From contig OY783218.1 of the NCBI GenBank assembly GCA_963678705.1, positions 14,890,152 to 14,954,151 of the forward strand: 64,000 bases of DNA. Direction: 5' to 3'. Origin of the DNA: Panorpa germanica. Taxonomy: Eukaryota > Arthropoda > Insecta > Mecoptera > Panorpidae. The notes below the pieces were generated by a model, which saw only the letters and a program-made list of their open reading frames with translations, had not been told where the DNA came from and ran no database searches. This document shows, one piece after another, positions 50,140-58,856 of this stretch (position 1 is the first letter of the stretch; each line of letters opens with the position of its first letter). The position numbers and the translations under genes are program-made.

Positions 50140-51188
50140 GAGATATTCCTACACATAAATATCCAAGAGGTACGCCCAAAATTTTTTTCTATATATTCTA
50201 CACCTGGATGCAGATCAATTATTCTGGATACCACTACGTCGATCGATTATTTCCAAGATTGCCGAAGAGTACGAGATAGAACGTCAATTCATCTGTATTT
50301 CACATAATTTTTCTACAAGTCCGGTGGATGTAAAACAACAGCCCGCTGAACCAGAAAAAAAAAAAAAATCTTTTGCCCCCAGCGAATGGATGGATGCTTC
50401 TAGAACAAATGGAATAATCTAAACTGATGTTAATCGTTTCCAGAACCCTGCACACAGCTGTACATAGATCAAAATCGAAAGTTTTTTTTGTTAAGTATAA
50501 TAAGACAGTATCTTTTTATCTTGTATACAATTATTATCATAAATTGATAATTGTATTTTTTTCTATTAGTAGCATCCTTGTAATTCATTGAAGCTATTAT
50601 TTTTTTAGTATTATATTCAATACTTTTGAATATTTGCTATAACCTATCTATTGGTAGCATCCTTGTAATTCATTGAAGCTATTATTTTTTTAGTATTATA
50701 TTCAATACTTTTGAATATTTGCTATAACCTATCTATTAGTAGCATCCTTGTAATTCATTGAAGCTATTATTTTTTAGTATTATATTCAATACTTTTGAAT
50801 ATTTGTTATAAAATAACAATTTTGTAGCATCATTGTTCAATATTTTTAGTATTATATCCAATACTTTTGAATATCTACTATAATATTTCCTATAATTGTT
50901 TCTACAATTATATTAATTCATGTTTAATATTTTTAGAACATCTTTATGAACGAGAAAGAATTTTGAAAAGGAGAAGTAAAGAGCTGAAGCAGTTAGATAG
51001 CAGTCTGTTCAATCAGAGAGACTACCTTCCTGTTACAACTGCGGTGTCTGAGCCCCATCGGAAATTTCCTGTGAGTTACTGTTTTCGCTAGCAATTTTTC
51101 CTTGTCAGAATCCTATTTTTCGGAGAGTCGTTTATTGGTACAAAATAATCTTTAGTCTGTATATTATATATAACTTTAATTAAGTACT
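50140..51188 (+). other. Gypsy leader with two unassigned reading frames
   Basis: The leader between primer site and gag-pol is unusually long. It has two open stretches without good ATG starts. One, 50159-50422, is about 87 codons with mixed composition and an EKKKK run over an A14 tract. The other, 50937-51091, is Arg/Lys/Glu-rich (YERERILKRRSKELKQL). The second begins right after TTTTTAG and has CCT|GTGAGT at 51070/51071, so it has the outline of a 134-base exon. Neither matches a family I know. Confidence 0.45.
50565..50885 (+). repeat. 85-bp tandem repeats in the gypsy leader
   Basis: AGCATCCTTGTAATTCATTG starts units at 50571, 50656 and 50741, exactly 85 bases apart and almost identical. 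A fourth, diverged and shortened unit starts at 50826 (AGCATCATTG). Each unit contains the imperfect palindrome ATTCAATACTTTTGAATAT. The position, between primer site and gag, is where Drosophila gypsy carries its Su(Hw) insulator repeats; any similar role here is only analogy. Confidence 0.9.
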
Positions 51189-54100
51189 ATGGCACCGAAC
51201 GTTCATTCACTCACACTAGTTGAGAATACAATCAATCTAATTAATGAGTTTTCAAAAAATCTAGAAGTCCAATCAACATCCTTAACAATAGTTGAATTAA
51301 AAATCAAAAACTTAGACAAAGCTTGGGTTAAATATAGTAGTATCGTAGAAGCATTGCTTCCAACTCTAAAAAATGAAGAAGCTTCGGCTATCGTTAGTAA
51401 GTCTATGGAAGTTGAAAGTATTTATGACGACACTCTTATTTACTTGTTGAATTATAAGCAAACATTTGAGAATGATACACATATTGTAGACGACTCAAAA
51501 AGTATAGATTCAATAAAAAATCTGAACTTAAGTCCAATGCAACTAACCGTTTTTGATGGAGAATATATTAATTGGCAAAGTTTTATGGAATTATTTACAA
51601 ATTTAATTCGTAATAATAGTAAACTATCAAGCATTGAAAAAATGCATTATTTAAAGTTAAATTTGTCAGGAGAACCACTCAAACTCATAAAGAATTATCC
51701 TTTAACAAATGATAATTACGAAATTGTTTGGAACATCCTTTGTAAACGTTATGATAACAAGGTAGCACTTATTGAAACCTGTTTAAACAATTTAATAAAC
51801 TACAATGTTATACGTTTAGAGTCCGAAATCAATATCAAAAAACTACTAGATGAAATTAATGAATCGATTAGAGCATTAACCGAATTGGGGATATATTCTA
51901 ATCATTCAGATTTTATGTTAATACATATTTTAAAGACCAAATTAGATTTTAATTCGTCAAAGGAATGGGAAAACAGAAATAATTCTGAATTACCAACCTT
52001 AAATGAATTTACAGAGTTTCTGGAGAGACGGTGGCGCAATCTAGAAAGAAGAAGGCATATTAAAGTCAAAACATATCCAAGCGTTCCTAATTCTAATAGT
52101 AAACCAGTTTCAAGCAAGCAAATTCCTAATAAGGTCGAAACAAAAACTAAAAATTTGTTCTGTAACCATTGTAAGAAAAGTGGTCATACAGAAAAGTATT
52201 GTTTTATTAAGAAGGAAAATCTAGATACGGGTAACCCTATTGCTCAAGTTAATACTTGTAGGGAGGCCACAATTTTATCAGAACCTTCTACTTGTTGTGA
52301 AAGATCGAAACATCTTATATCTGATGGTTCTCAAGTATCTTTTACTAACAAGACACAACACAATTCAAATAATGAATTATGTTTTTTTTATGATTTTGAT
52401 GAGATCAATACGGGTAATTTACAAAATAATAATGATATTCTAAGTTTTGACAGTAAAAATAAAAATGTTAAGGCTAAGCAAACAGTTGACACTATCCAAT
52501 TCAAGATGGTCGCAGCCAAAGCTAAAACCGTATCATTTTTATTAGATACTGGTTCTCAAATCTCCTTGATTAAACAAAATATTTTAAATAACAATGTCAG
52601 AATTAATAATAAATCTAAAATTCTATTGAAGGGTATTTCTGAAGGCACGCCTTATACTTTAGGTTCACTGAAAACTTCTATAATTTTAGATAGTAATAAG
52701 TCGAAACAAACTCTACAGGTTGTGTCAGAAAATTTCCCCATTAAACACGATGGAATTATAGGGTTAGATATTTTACGGAAACTAAATGCAGTAATTAATC
52801 TAAAAATGAACAGTGTACAATTCTCAGAATGTGGCAAAGTAATTGAGCTCCCACTTATAAATATAAACAATATCGTTTTACCAGCACGTACGAGGAAGAT
52901 AATTCCTATGTCAGGTTCTACAGTAGGAGTTTGTGTAGCCAGGGAATTGTTACCTGAAGTTTTTTTAGCTAATGCATTAATCAAGCCCGTCAAAAATATT
53001 TTCTATATTTCAATAATAAATTCTTCAATAAAAAATATAATACTTAGTAATTTCAAACCGAATATCATACCGATAGATCAATTTAGTATTTACCATTTTT
53101 CAAAATCAAGTCCTAACAACCGTAAGGAACTTTTATTAAACAATTTAAATCTTTCACATGTCAATTCAGAATTAGTAACAGAATTAATAGAAATCTGTGA
53201 CAGCTTTAATGACATATTTTTTTTACCGGGAGACAAGTTATCTTGTACGAGCGCATTAAGTCATAAGATAAAGATTAATTCTTCTAAACCCGTTAACGTT
53301 AAACCGTATCGATTGCCCCATGCGCAAAAAGAGATTGTGGAAAAGCATATTCAGGAACTGTTGGTCAACAACATAATTGAAGAAAGCGACTCACCCTATA
53401 ACGCACCTTTATTAGTAGTACCAAAAAAACCAGATGCGTTAGGTAATAAACAATTCCGCGTAGTAGTCGATTTCCGTAAACTTAACGAGCAGACAACAAG
53501 TGACGCCTATCCTTTGCCTCTTATACATGATATACTGGACCAACTTAGTGGTGCAAAATTTTTCTCTACCCTTGACTTAGCAAGCGGTTTTCACCAGGTC
53601 CCTATGCTTCCCGAAGATAAAGAGAAAACAGCATTTAGTGCGAACTTTAAACACTATCAATTTGTAAGAATGCCATTCGGACTTAAAGGAGCCCCCCCCA
53701 TGTTTCAGAGACTTATGTCTCACGTTCTCACAGGTTTGCAAGGAATAGATTGCTTAATCTATCTGGACGATGTAGTCATTTTTGGAAAAAACATTTCTGA
53801 GCACAACCAAAGATTAAAAAACGTTTTTTCTAAATTACGGGAACATAATTTGAAGCTCCAACCATCCAAATGTAACTTTCTACATAAAGATTTGATTTAT
53901 TTAGGTCACGTTATTAATGAAACAGGTATTCTACCAGATCCTTCTAAAGTAGAAGCAATAAAGAATTTCCCCATTCCAAACAGTCCTAAACAAATTAAAA
54001 CATTTTTGGGTATGTCTGGTTATTATCGCCGACATATACCGCATTACGCAGAGATAGCCAAACCACTATATAATGCAGCAAACAGTAATGTTAAAGTATT

Positions 54101-56138
54101 AGAATGGTCAGACCAATGCGACGAATCATTTAAAACTTTAAAAAATAAATTAACCATATCACCTGTTTTGCAATACCCGGACTTTAGTAAAAATTTCGTT
54201 GTAACCACGGATGCAAGTAAATATGCTATAGGTGCAGTCCTTTCACAAGGTACTATTAAGGAAAGCCACCCAATAGCATATGCTTCAAGAACTCTAAATA
54301 AGGCACAACAAAATTACACAACTACTGAACGTGAGTTATTAGCAGTAGTATGGGCTGTGGCTCATTTTAGACCCTATCTCTATGGAAAGTTTTTTAGTAT
54401 CGTAACAGACCATCAAGCCTTGACTTGGTTAATGAGTATTAAGGACCCGAGTTCTAGACTTATGCGTTGGCGGATAAAACTAGAGGAATATAATTACGAA
54501 GTAATATATAGACCAGGTAGTTCGATTCCACACGTAGATGCCCTAAGTCGCGTATACTCACTTCAGGTTGAAACAATGGATGTCACATACGAAAATTATT
54601 TAGAAATAATTAAAAATAAAATTATCATAAACAATAAAGTAATTGAACATGATAAAAGTTTATATGACGCACCGACGTCATTTTCATTAGTAGATTTTGT
54701 ATCAAAAGATTTTAAAAATTCAATTGGAAATTCTCCTGAATTAATCAATAAATTTAGTAGTATCAATGCATTTCTAATACAAGAAAAAGAAGTATCAGAA
54801 ATTGCATATGTTGAAATTGATACTAGATTTATTATCTGTTTAATAATTAAGGAATTTCATTTTAATCTACCAAATTATAAAGAAATATTTTTGGCATTAG
54901 TGAATCTGAAAAACTTTTGTACTTTACACAAAATTACTAACATAGCTATGAACAGGTTCGAGTCTGAACTAAGTAAATTAGATTTTGCTCAGATACGAAC
55001 TATGCTCAGACATATCTTTGATAAAACAAATATAATAGTACACATTTATAATGACACTATACTTAAAATTAGTGACCCTGAGTTAATAAACAATGTAATT
55101 TCGGAATTTCATGTTAATCCCACAGCAGGCCACTTAGGAGTTTCTAAAACAATTAAACGATTAAAATCACACTTTAAATTTCCAAGTATGATTAGAAAAG
55201 TTAAAAATTTTATTAGACAATGTGTATCATGTCAAAAGAATAAAGTGTGCAAATTAAATAAATGCCCATTAACAATTACATCGACTTCGAAACATAGTTT
55301 CGAAAGGTTGGCTTTGGACATAGTATATCTTCCCAAGAAAGACGACAACGACAAATACAAATACTTACTAACAATACAGGATGACCTTACTAAATTTACG
55401 GAAGCTATTCCTATTATAAACCAGGAGGCAAATACTGTCGCGAAAGCATTAGTAACTAACGTTATTTGTAGATACGGAGTTCCTAATATGATCTTAACAG
55501 ACCAAGGAACAAATTTCATGTCGAAAATTTTTAAAGATATATGCAAATTGTTAAAAATTAAACAATTAAAAACAACAGCATTTAGACCAGCAACCAACGG
55601 TGCCTTAGAAAGAGTTCATAGAACCCTTGCCGAGTATCTAAGGAATTTTTGTAAAAAGCAGGATGATTGGATAAATTGGATTCCCTATGCAATGTTCGTG
55701 TATAACACAACTCCGCATACAGCGACCGGTTTTACTCCTTTCGAACTAATTTATGGACATAAGGCAAATCTGCCTTCAATTTTTTATAAAGAACCAATTG
55801 AGGTAAATACTTATAATAATTTTATAGTAGAACTCAAACACAGGTTACAAGTAGCGAGGGAACTTGCTATAAATAACTTGGTTAAAAGCAAAGAAAAAAC
55901 AAAATTATATTTTGATAAAAGGGTCAATTCTCTTTTCACACCTGAAGTAAACGAACTAGTTTTATTAAGAAATGAACAGTTACCAACTAAAGGACAGTCA
56001 AAAAAACTTTTACCCTTATACGTAGGACCGTATAAAGTTACTAAAATTATATCCCCTGTTAATACAGAAATACTAATTGGTAAAAAACATACGGTAGTTC
56101 ATAATAATAGGTTGAAGAGATTTTGTACCAATGAATAA
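51189..56138 (+). CDS. Gypsy gag-pol polyprotein (1649 aa)
   Basis: Single frame coding for capsid and enzymes. Seen in order: a gag region whose centre (about 112-290: FDGEY, NW, then KMHYLKLNLSGEPLKLI) resembles the DUF1759 domain known from BEL/Pao gag; CCHC knuckle C325, C328, H333, C338; aspartic protease DTGS 453-456 with IIGLDILRK (523-531); RT with D796 and YLDD 858-861; RNase H with TDAS (D1008), TEREL (1046-1050) and D1074; integrase finger H1308, H1315 (spacing unusual, so the second His is tentative), C1345, C1348; catalytic D1377, D1438, E1474 (DD35E); GPY/F-like YVGPY (1611-1615). The frame is unbroken. RT and integrase motifs are plainly Ty3/gypsy. Gag and pol are one frame, so no ribosomal frameshift is needed. 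The start ATG has good context (ACTATGG). Confidence 0.95.
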   Translation: MAPNVHSLTLVENTINLINEFSKNLEVQSTSLTIVELKIKNLDKAWVKYSSIVEALLPTLKNEEASAIVSKSMEVESIYDDTLIYLLNYKQTFENDTHIVDDSKSIDSIKNLNLSPMQLTVFDGEYINWQSFMELFTNLIRNNSKLSSIEKMHYLKLNLSGEPLKLIKNYPLTNDNYEIVWNILCKRYDNKVALIETCLNNLINYNVIRLESEINIKKLLDEINESIRALTELGIYSNHSDFMLIHILKTKLDFNSSKEWENRNNSELPTLNEFTEFLERRWRNLERRRHIKVKTYPSVPNSNSKPVSSKQIPNKVETKTKNLFCNHCKKSGHTEKYCFIKKENLDTGNPIAQVNTCREATILSEPSTCCERSKHLISDGSQVSFTNKTQHNSNNELCFFYDFDEINTGNLQNNNDILSFDSKNKNVKAKQTVDTIQFKMVAAKAKTVSFLLDTGSQISLIKQNILNNNVRINNKSKILLKGISEGTPYTLGSLKTSIILDSNKSKQTLQVVSENFPIKHDGIIGLDILRKLNAVINLKMNSVQFSECGKVIELPLININNIVLPARTRKIIPMSGSTVGVCVARELLPEVFLANALIKPVKNIFYISIINSSIKNIILSNFKPNIIPIDQFSIYHFSKSSPNNRKELLLNNLNLSHVNSELVTELIEICDSFNDIFFLPGDKLSCTSALSHKIKINSSKPVNVKPYRLPHAQKEIVEKHIQELLVNNIIEESDSPYNAPLLVVPKKPDALGNKQFRVVVDFRKLNEQTTSDAYPLPLIHDILDQLSGAKFFSTLDLASGFHQVPMLPEDKEKTAFSANFKHYQFVRMPFGLKGAPPMFQRLMSHVLTGLQGIDCLIYLDDVVIFGKNISEHNQRLKNVFSKLREHNLKLQPSKCNFLHKDLIYLGHVINETGILPDPSKVEAIKNFPIPNSPKQIKTFLGMSGYYRRHIPHYAEIAKPLYNAANSNVKVLEWSDQCDESFKTLKNKLTISPVLQYPDFSKNFVVTTDASKYAIGAVLSQGTIKESHPIAYASRTLNKAQQNYTTTERELLAVVWAVAHFRPYLYGKFFSIVTDHQALTWLMSIKDPSSRLMRWRIKLEEYNYEVIYRPGSSIPHVDALSRVYSLQVETMDVTYENYLEIIKNKIIINNKVIEHDKSLYDAPTSFSLVDFVSKDFKNSIGNSPELINKFSSINAFLIQEKEVSEIAYVEIDTRFIICLIIKEFHFNLPNYKEIFLALVNLKNFCTLHKITNIAMNRFESELSKLDFAQIRTMLRHIFDKTNIIVHIYNDTILKISDPELINNVISEFHVNPTAGHLGVSKTIKRLKSHFKFPSMIRKVKNFIRQCVSCQKNKVCKLNKCPLTITSTSKHSFERLALDIVYLPKKDDNDKYKYLLTIQDDLTKFTEAIPIINQEANTVAKALVTNVICRYGVPNMILTDQGTNFMSKIFKDICKLLKIKQLKTTAFRPATNGALERVHRTLAEYLRNFCKKQDDWINWIPYAMFVYNTTPHTATGFTPFELIYGHKANLPSIFYKEPIEVNTYNNFIVELKHRLQVARELAINNLVKSKEKTKLYFDKRVNSLFTPEVNELVLLRNEQLPTKGQSKKLLPLYVGPYKVTKIISPVNTEILIGKKHTVVHNNRLKRFCTNE

Positions 56139-56190
56139 AAACTTGACGAATGAAATGGATTTTGTCAGGGATGATTGTTTTGTGGAGCAG

Positions 56191-56452
56191 TGTTAACTCT
56201 ATACGATGGGATCAGAATCGTTGTCGACACTTTGCTTCTCTTTTTGTTTTTTTCTAGAATTGTAACTCGTATATTTTGTTTTTATACGTGTCCCTTTTTT
56301 TTTGAAAGGGGGTGTTGTGATATGTACGACATCTCCCCTATCACAATTTTTCCTTTTTCTTTTCCTTAGAGCAGAAACGCATATGTTTTGTTTTATATGC
56401 GTTCCTTTTCTTTGGTTGAGGAGTGTTGTAAGTACGCATATGTCGCACTTAC
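56191..56452 (+). promoter_or_regulatory. Duplicated purine-tract/LTR-start modules
   Basis: Two related modules about 110 bases apart precede and overlap the 3' LTR start. Each has a hairpin (CGTATA/TATACG at 56268-56288; AACGCATAT/ATATGCGTT at 56376-56403), a pyrimidine run, a purine run, then TGTTGT and a second hairpin (TTGTGATA/TATCACAA at 56315-56346; GTAAGT/ACTTAC at 56428-56452). The real LTR begins at the second TGTTG (56424), yet the first module has the better purine tract (GAAAGGGGG, 56304-56312). A weaker third copy may start with TGTTAACT at 56191. Confidence 0.75.
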
Positions 56453-57171
56453 CTTTTATTTTTAATGATATTAAATGTTAATTATGTAATAGAATTATAT
56501 TATGTAAACAGTTTTTGTATTAGTATTAAGATTGTAAAGAATAATTATTTAAGTTTAGCGCTTATAAATATTGTCTCTGGTTTGTGGAGATTAATATTGA
56601 TTTAATGCTGGTAATTCAGTATTGGCGTTCTGTGATGTGAAATAAATTATTATATATTAAATTGCACAAGACGCTGAAAGCCAGTCTTCTCCTGAGTCTC
56701 AAAGCAAGCATTACTATTCGCAACTTCGTACGTATTGAATAGTGAGCACATTTCAACTATTAATTAAATTATAACACTATAGAATTACATTTTGTTTTAT
56801 ATCTGTCATCTTCGTTAATCTAATAAAATACTATTGTAATTAAGTAAGCAGATATAATATTACAACGAATAAATGATATATTTTAATAAAAGTGTTTGTA
56901 TTAATAGTAATAAAAAGATACTAATTGTTCAACCGTCGCATGTCGCAACGAGGTTACTTTAGACCGCTCAAGTATTCTCTAATTGCAACAATACACCGTC
57001 TGAACAAGAATCCTTATTAATCATCTTAAGAAAGATATTCGATTACTACTGTAATTGGTGTTGGAAGTCGTCAACTGAAGAATCTACTACCAGAAGCTAG
57101 CATCCCTGCAGAATGTACTAGTAAGCTGAGTAATCTCCTCCAGAACGACAAGACGACACAATTTTACAACA
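56424..57171 (+). repeat. Gypsy 3' LTR
   Basis: 748 bp, without visible differences from 49369-50116. It is preceded by the modest purine stretch GGTTGAGGAG and followed by the ACTT target duplication. Confidence 0.95.
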
Positions 57172-57175
57172 ACTT
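57172..57175. repeat. Gypsy target-site duplication, right copy (ACTT)
   Basis: Second copy of ACTT, pairing with 49365-49368. Confidence 0.8.
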
Positions 57176-57344
57176 GAAGGATACATGTTTTGTTTTTTTA
57201 ATATAATTGAAAGTTACATTAGTTTTTAAAATATCATGTCGCGGTGAAATTGAATACGTTTTGAAAGGTTACAAGAGGAAACAACTTTTTTAGCTGTTAT
57301 GCACTTTTTATTCTCGCTGTACAATCTGGTACACTTACAAACTA

Positions 57345-57450
57345 TATGGTTAGTTTTATCACGAACCACACTTAACCCAGAAAATAAAGCGCTGATCGGG
57401 GAATCGAACCAAAAGACTTAATACCATTACCTGAATAACCACTCTTGCTT
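57345..57450 (-). mobile_element. SINE copy (same family as 33184-33430)
   Basis: On the minus strand: an A-box-like stretch (TGGTTATTCAGG, 57430-57441), a B box (GGTTCGATTCC, 57400-57410), then CCGATCAGCGCTTTATTTTC and TGGGTTAAG. The body aligns with GGACCAGCGCTATATATTC/TGGGTTTGG of the 33-kb copy. The tail is not recognisable, so it is truncated or diverged. Confidence 0.55.
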
Positions 57451-58774
57451 TCTTGTATTGGTTTCTATCACAATTTTCAATGTTGATTGTGCAATTTACA
57501 AATATTAATATTTAATTAAAGTTCTAGTTTCATTCGTTAAATTTCATTATGTTTCAAAATACTTTCGTTGTGCAAATATTTGAACTGCAAATGTAAACGC
57601 AGTCCTGTTGTTTTGAAACCATAAAGTTTCCTTTGAAGAATTATCACATAATAGAAACTTAACTGTAATCATTAAAATACAATTATTTCTTAACTTTTAA
57701 GTAAAGACTTAAGGATGTTATAAATTAAGAATTAACACATGATTCTCGACTTCGTAAATAGTGTCTAGGACTCACGGTTCAGTGAAACTTAACGAAGGAG
57801 ATCTAACTCGAGAAGCTTCCTCTGTACTTCCACTAGGTCTGTTCCGTTCTGCTCTGTTCTACTAGCTGCTTCCTTCGTTTTGTTGATCTCCTTGCATCTT
57901 CTGTTCCCGTAATGTTCCAAGTAGAGGAGCACTACCACCATGGCACCAGGATATAAATCGTTTTTTTAGATGCAGTTTGCAACTGAATGCGTTTGAAAGC
58001 AGTCTGCTTAAAGTTTATATTTGAAGAGTTCCACGATTTTTCGATCCATCCTTATTTTGCTCTCACATTCTTTTCTTTCCAGCCACAAAACATAAACGTT
58101 ATAATTTATTTAAACATAACTTAATCGTATTCAATCTGAAATTTTAAAGGGTATACCCTTGTTAATTTTATAGAAAATGTATTGTTTAATTTATGATAGT
58201 TCTTAATGTAATACTTCTTTATACTGATTTCAAATCTGCAATTAATTTTTATTTAGGTGTCTCGGATGTCGAGATATTTGCGTTTGAAAAGGTAATTAAT
58301 GGAAATATTTAAAAATGGTTTCCAATTTTGATATATTTAATTTTTACAGTATAAGTATTTTACCCTCTTATGCGGTTTCTTTGCCTTCACTGTTTTAAAC
58401 TTCCTTCACCCAGCTTACAGTGCACGGCTCACGGCTCAAGGCCTCTAATCGAGATTTGTTGCACTGTTATTATCTTAATGAAGACAGAAACTCGTACACA
58501 GTGAAACACAAATACACAGACAGAGAAAAATATCCTTGACTTTATTTTCCACCCACTTTAGAATTGTAAAGATCAATAACATTAAAAATGAAAGGGTTAG
58601 TTTACAAAGAAAATGCTCATTTATTGGGAAAAACGTAACCAAAATTTTTACTTTTGGAAAATAATAAAGGAAAGTAGAAAAAGAACGGTTTTCGGTCTTA
58701 AATTTGAAACTGATTTTTGACTTAAATTATTTAAAGTCAAACTGTTCTATATGTTCGCAGGTTTTAGAGTATTG
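57451..58774. other. No gene seen
   Basis: AT-rich DNA between two SINE copies; no frame of note. Confidence 0.5.
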
Positions 58775-58856
58775 TAACTTAAACCAACCCCGGAAATAAA
58801 GCTCTAGTCCGAGGATCCAACTTGAAGACACAAGTATAAATGCTTTTGGTCACCTT
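58775..58856 (-). mobile_element. SINE copy, decayed
   Basis: On the minus strand: TGACCAAAAGCATTTATAC (compare TGGCTAAGAGCATTAATG in the 33-kb copy), a mutated B box (AGTTGGATCC), then TCGGACTAGAGCTTTATTTC and GGGGTTGGTT. Same order and spacing as the other copies, with more substitutions. Confidence 0.5.

Larger units (their letters stand above)
49369..57171 (+). mobile_element. Complete Ty3/gypsy LTR retrotransposon
   Basis: A 7803-bp element: 5' LTR (49369-50116), tRNA primer site, 1072-base leader with tandem repeats, uninterrupted 1649-codon gag-pol (51189-56138), a 285-base 3' noncoding segment with duplicated purine-tract modules, and 3' LTR (56424-57171). The LTRs show no difference by eye, and ACTT flanks both ends, so the insertion is recent. 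The order protease-RT-RNase H-integrase with a GPY/F-like C-terminus marks Ty3/gypsy. No envelope gene is present. The element appears autonomous and possibly active. Confidence 0.95.

Noticed and set aside
50565..50885. CRISPR array
   Set aside because: Contiguous 85-bp tandem units without spacers, in a eukaryotic retrotransposon leader.
51452..55597. Open frames overlapping the gypsy polyprotein
   Set aside because: Shadows of the gag-pol frame in other phases or strands.
56139..56423. Envelope gene of an errantivirus
   Set aside because: Only 285 bases lie between gag-pol and the 3' LTR, with no membrane-protein frame.
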